Source: Streptococcus constellatus (GTDB lineage Bacteria > Bacillota > Bacilli > Lactobacillales > Streptococcaceae). Taken from it: a stretch of 6,665 bases of DNA. The translations under genes were made by a program, and so were the position numbers. Positions 5,568 to 6,665 of this stretch are shown piece after piece (position 1 is the first letter of the stretch; the number at the start of each line of letters is the position of its first letter). Where the stretch lies: the NCBI RefSeq assembly GCF_902167705.1, contig NZ_CABHMZ010000031.1, forward strand, positions 1-6,665. Direction: 5' to 3'. Below the pieces are notes generated by a model. That model made no database searches and was not told the DNA's origin. It was given only the letters and a program-made list of their open reading frames with translations.

Positions 5568-6665
5568 ATCCAAGCCTCCTCAATTTCTGCTCGTGCGCTC
5601 TCTACTTCCGCAAAGCTCGACACAAGCAATTGTACTTTTGTTTTTCCGGGTGGCACTTTAAAGTAGTCTGTTCCCAATATTTCGTCATCAGGCGCTAACA
5701 AGTTATTGACATACAAGCGCCCCTTTTCTTCTGGGCTCACTTCTCCTGTTGCGTCAATAAAGAGTTCTGCCCCCGTTGGATAACGATTGGGGACATCGCG
5801 CCAAAACGGCACGTTCAATTTGTAAAAGGAGAAGTCATTCAAGTAATGGTGCGTAACTAACTGATTGATAGTTGAGTTGCCCCCTTTATATTGCCCCGCA
5901 AAAAACTGCACTTTGGCAGCCTGCTTATCCTTAATCCTTGATTCGAAGTAATGGTGATAACCACCATACCAAAAGTAGGTGAATTTATCTCCTTGTTTCC
6001 GCAAATCAAACATGTTCCGATTCTGGTCTCGGCCTTCCGAGCTATAAGGATTATCTTTTACCCAAACGCTCGGTGTGAATTCGATAGATTTGACAACTCG
6101 ACTTCCGCCAGCACCATCGCCCATGAGAAAAAGGACGAGCGCCCTGTTTCGTGCCCGTTCGCTTTTCTCAATGGCCATACCTGCAATTAAGTGATTATCG
6201 CTATCTACTACAGATAAGCACCAAGCTCCTGTCTGACTGACTAATCCTGTTTCAAACCAAGCACGAGCCCAGATGTACCAGTCTTTCGCTTGTTCAGAGA
6301 GTTTCAATTCTTTAACCGCTCCAAAATACGCCCCGTTAGCTGTATTTGTAAAATTAGCCGGCAACAATCCCAACCGTCCGCCAAAAGAGGAATCGGCAGA
6401 CATTTTCGTGACCACTTTCTTATTTTGATTTTCATAAAAAATAGTGCCGTCTGTCCAATTCTTAAAATCCCCTTTGCCATTTGCGGCAAGCAAGACATTC
6501 TTCTTCTCTTCCACCAAATCTGTTTCTTCAATTTTCCCAAACTGCATAGCGCCGTATTGGCTGACAATGCCAACATAGCCCGATTCATGTTTGAGTTTGA
6601 TTCGGTAATTGACCGATATTTCTGCACTACCATTATTTATAATTTCAGCTTCTAGCACGCCTTGC
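5564..6665 (-). CDS. Distal tail protein (Dit), enlarged with an inserted domain (5' end outside window)
   Basis: C-terminal 367 or so residues of a siphophage distal tail protein, which joins the tail tube to the tip. The frame is open to the right edge: the GTG at 6658 is preceded in frame by Gly and Gln codons, so it is an internal Val and not a start. The final 80 residues (NVPFWRDVPNRYPTGAELFIDATGEV and on, VNNLLAPDDEILGTDYF, VPPGKTKVQLL) look like the closing strands of the Dit galectin-like domain. Between about residues 52 and 283 (counting from GTG 6658) lies extra sequence rich in Trp, Tyr and Gly (WYIWARAWFET, YFWYGGYHHYFE). This fits an 'evolved Dit' with an inserted carbohydrate-binding module. 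The neighbouring Tal-type gene, joined through a TTGA overlap, supports the call. Simple Dits such as that of TP901-1 are about 250 residues, so this one is long. Confidence 0.8.
   Translation of the reverse strand, partial: QGVLEAEIINNGSAEISVNYRIKLKHESGYVGIVSQYGAMQFGKIEETDLVEEKKNVLLAANGKGDFKNWTDGTIFYENQNKKVVTKMSADSSFGGRLGLLPANFTNTANGAYFGAVKELKLSEQAKDWYIWARAWFETGLVSQTGAWCLSVVDSDNHLIAGMAIEKSERARNRALVLFLMGDGAGGSRVVKSIEFTPSVWVKDNPYSSEGRDQNRNMFDLRKQGDKFTYFWYGGYHHYFESRIKDKQAAKVQFFAGQYKGGNSTINQLVTHHYLNDFSFYKLNVPFWRDVPNRYPTGAELFIDATGEVSPEEKGRLYVNNLLAPDDEILGTDYFKVPPGKTKVQLLVSSFAEVESARAEIEEAWI
5575..5581 (-). promoter_or_regulatory. Ribosome binding site that decides the tail-protein start
   Basis: The minus strand reads GAGGAGG here, a near-perfect Shine-Dalgarno inside the last codons of Dit (GAG GAG GCT). 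It lies 7 nt before TTG 5567 but only 1 nt before TTG 5573. Normal spacing therefore favours 5567 and a TTGA stop-start overlap with Dit. Confidence 0.82.
5810..6505 (-). other. Inserted domain in Dit, putative carbohydrate-binding module
   Basis: About 230 residues interrupt the expected Dit fold, starting near VLLAANGKGDFKNWTDGT and ending before the NVPFWRDVPNR return. Clustered aromatics and alternating strands suggest a beta-sandwich that binds glycan. The boundaries are by eye. Confidence 0.5.

Noticed and set aside
5951..6655. Plus- and minus-strand open frames inside the Dit gene
   Set aside because: They overlap the Dit frame, which has convincing protein features, and none has a good ribosome binding site that I could see.
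5564..6658. GTG at 6658 as the true start of the Dit gene
   Set aside because: The frame stays open upstream to the window edge, the visible protein starts in mid-domain, and Dit should have an N-terminal belt domain before this point.

Overview
The window is a segment of the late region of a tailed phage or prophage (siphovirus type) of a Gram-positive host, most likely a Streptococcus. All credible genes lie on the minus strand and read from high to low coordinates in the order: distal tail protein (Dit), very large tail/receptor-binding protein, small DUF1366-like protein, small membrane/coiled-coil protein, holin, GH25 endolysin. The Streptococcus assignment rests on this order, on strong AGGAGA-type ribosome binding sites, and on resemblance from memory of the lysin catalytic domain to pneumococcal-phage Cpl-1 lysozyme and of the holin pair to those of mitis-group phages. 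No integrase, attachment site, repressor or host gene is present, so the sequence cannot say whether this is a free phage or an integrated prophage.

Layout from right to left. Positions 6665-5564 hold the 3' part of an enlarged Dit that carries an inserted, probably carbohydrate-binding, domain. Positions 5567-1506 hold one protein of about 1353 residues. It has an N-terminal baseplate-hub region, an Ig-like region, two short collagen-like Gly-X-Y tracts, and then alternating coiled coils and two GG-x-NL-type beta modules, followed by a shaft and a C-terminal beta-rich head. Positions 1486-1160 (DUF1366-like), 1156-926 (one membrane segment plus coiled coil), 924-640 (three-membrane-segment holin) and 662-1 (lysin, cut by the window edge) form a tight lysis cassette.

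The junctions are extremely compact. The Dit stop and the tail-protein start share a TTGA, the next gaps are 19, 3 and 1 nt, and the lysin start overlaps the holin end by 23 nt. Most ribosome binding sites lie inside the end of the preceding gene, which suggests one translationally coupled late operon. No internal promoter or terminator was found. Functionally, Dit and the long tail protein would attach the tail tip to cell-surface glycans. At the end of infection the holin, perhaps with the small coiled-coil membrane protein, permeabilises the membrane, and the lysin cuts peptidoglycan. The lysin carries a Sec-type signal peptide, so it may be exported independently of the holin pore.

The gene set is recognisable and I see no wholly new system. 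The points most worth attention are the signal-peptide-bearing and possibly mosaic GH25 lysin, the two tandem glycan-binding-like modules in the receptor-binding protein, the inserted domain in Dit, and two start sites that differ from the longest open frame.
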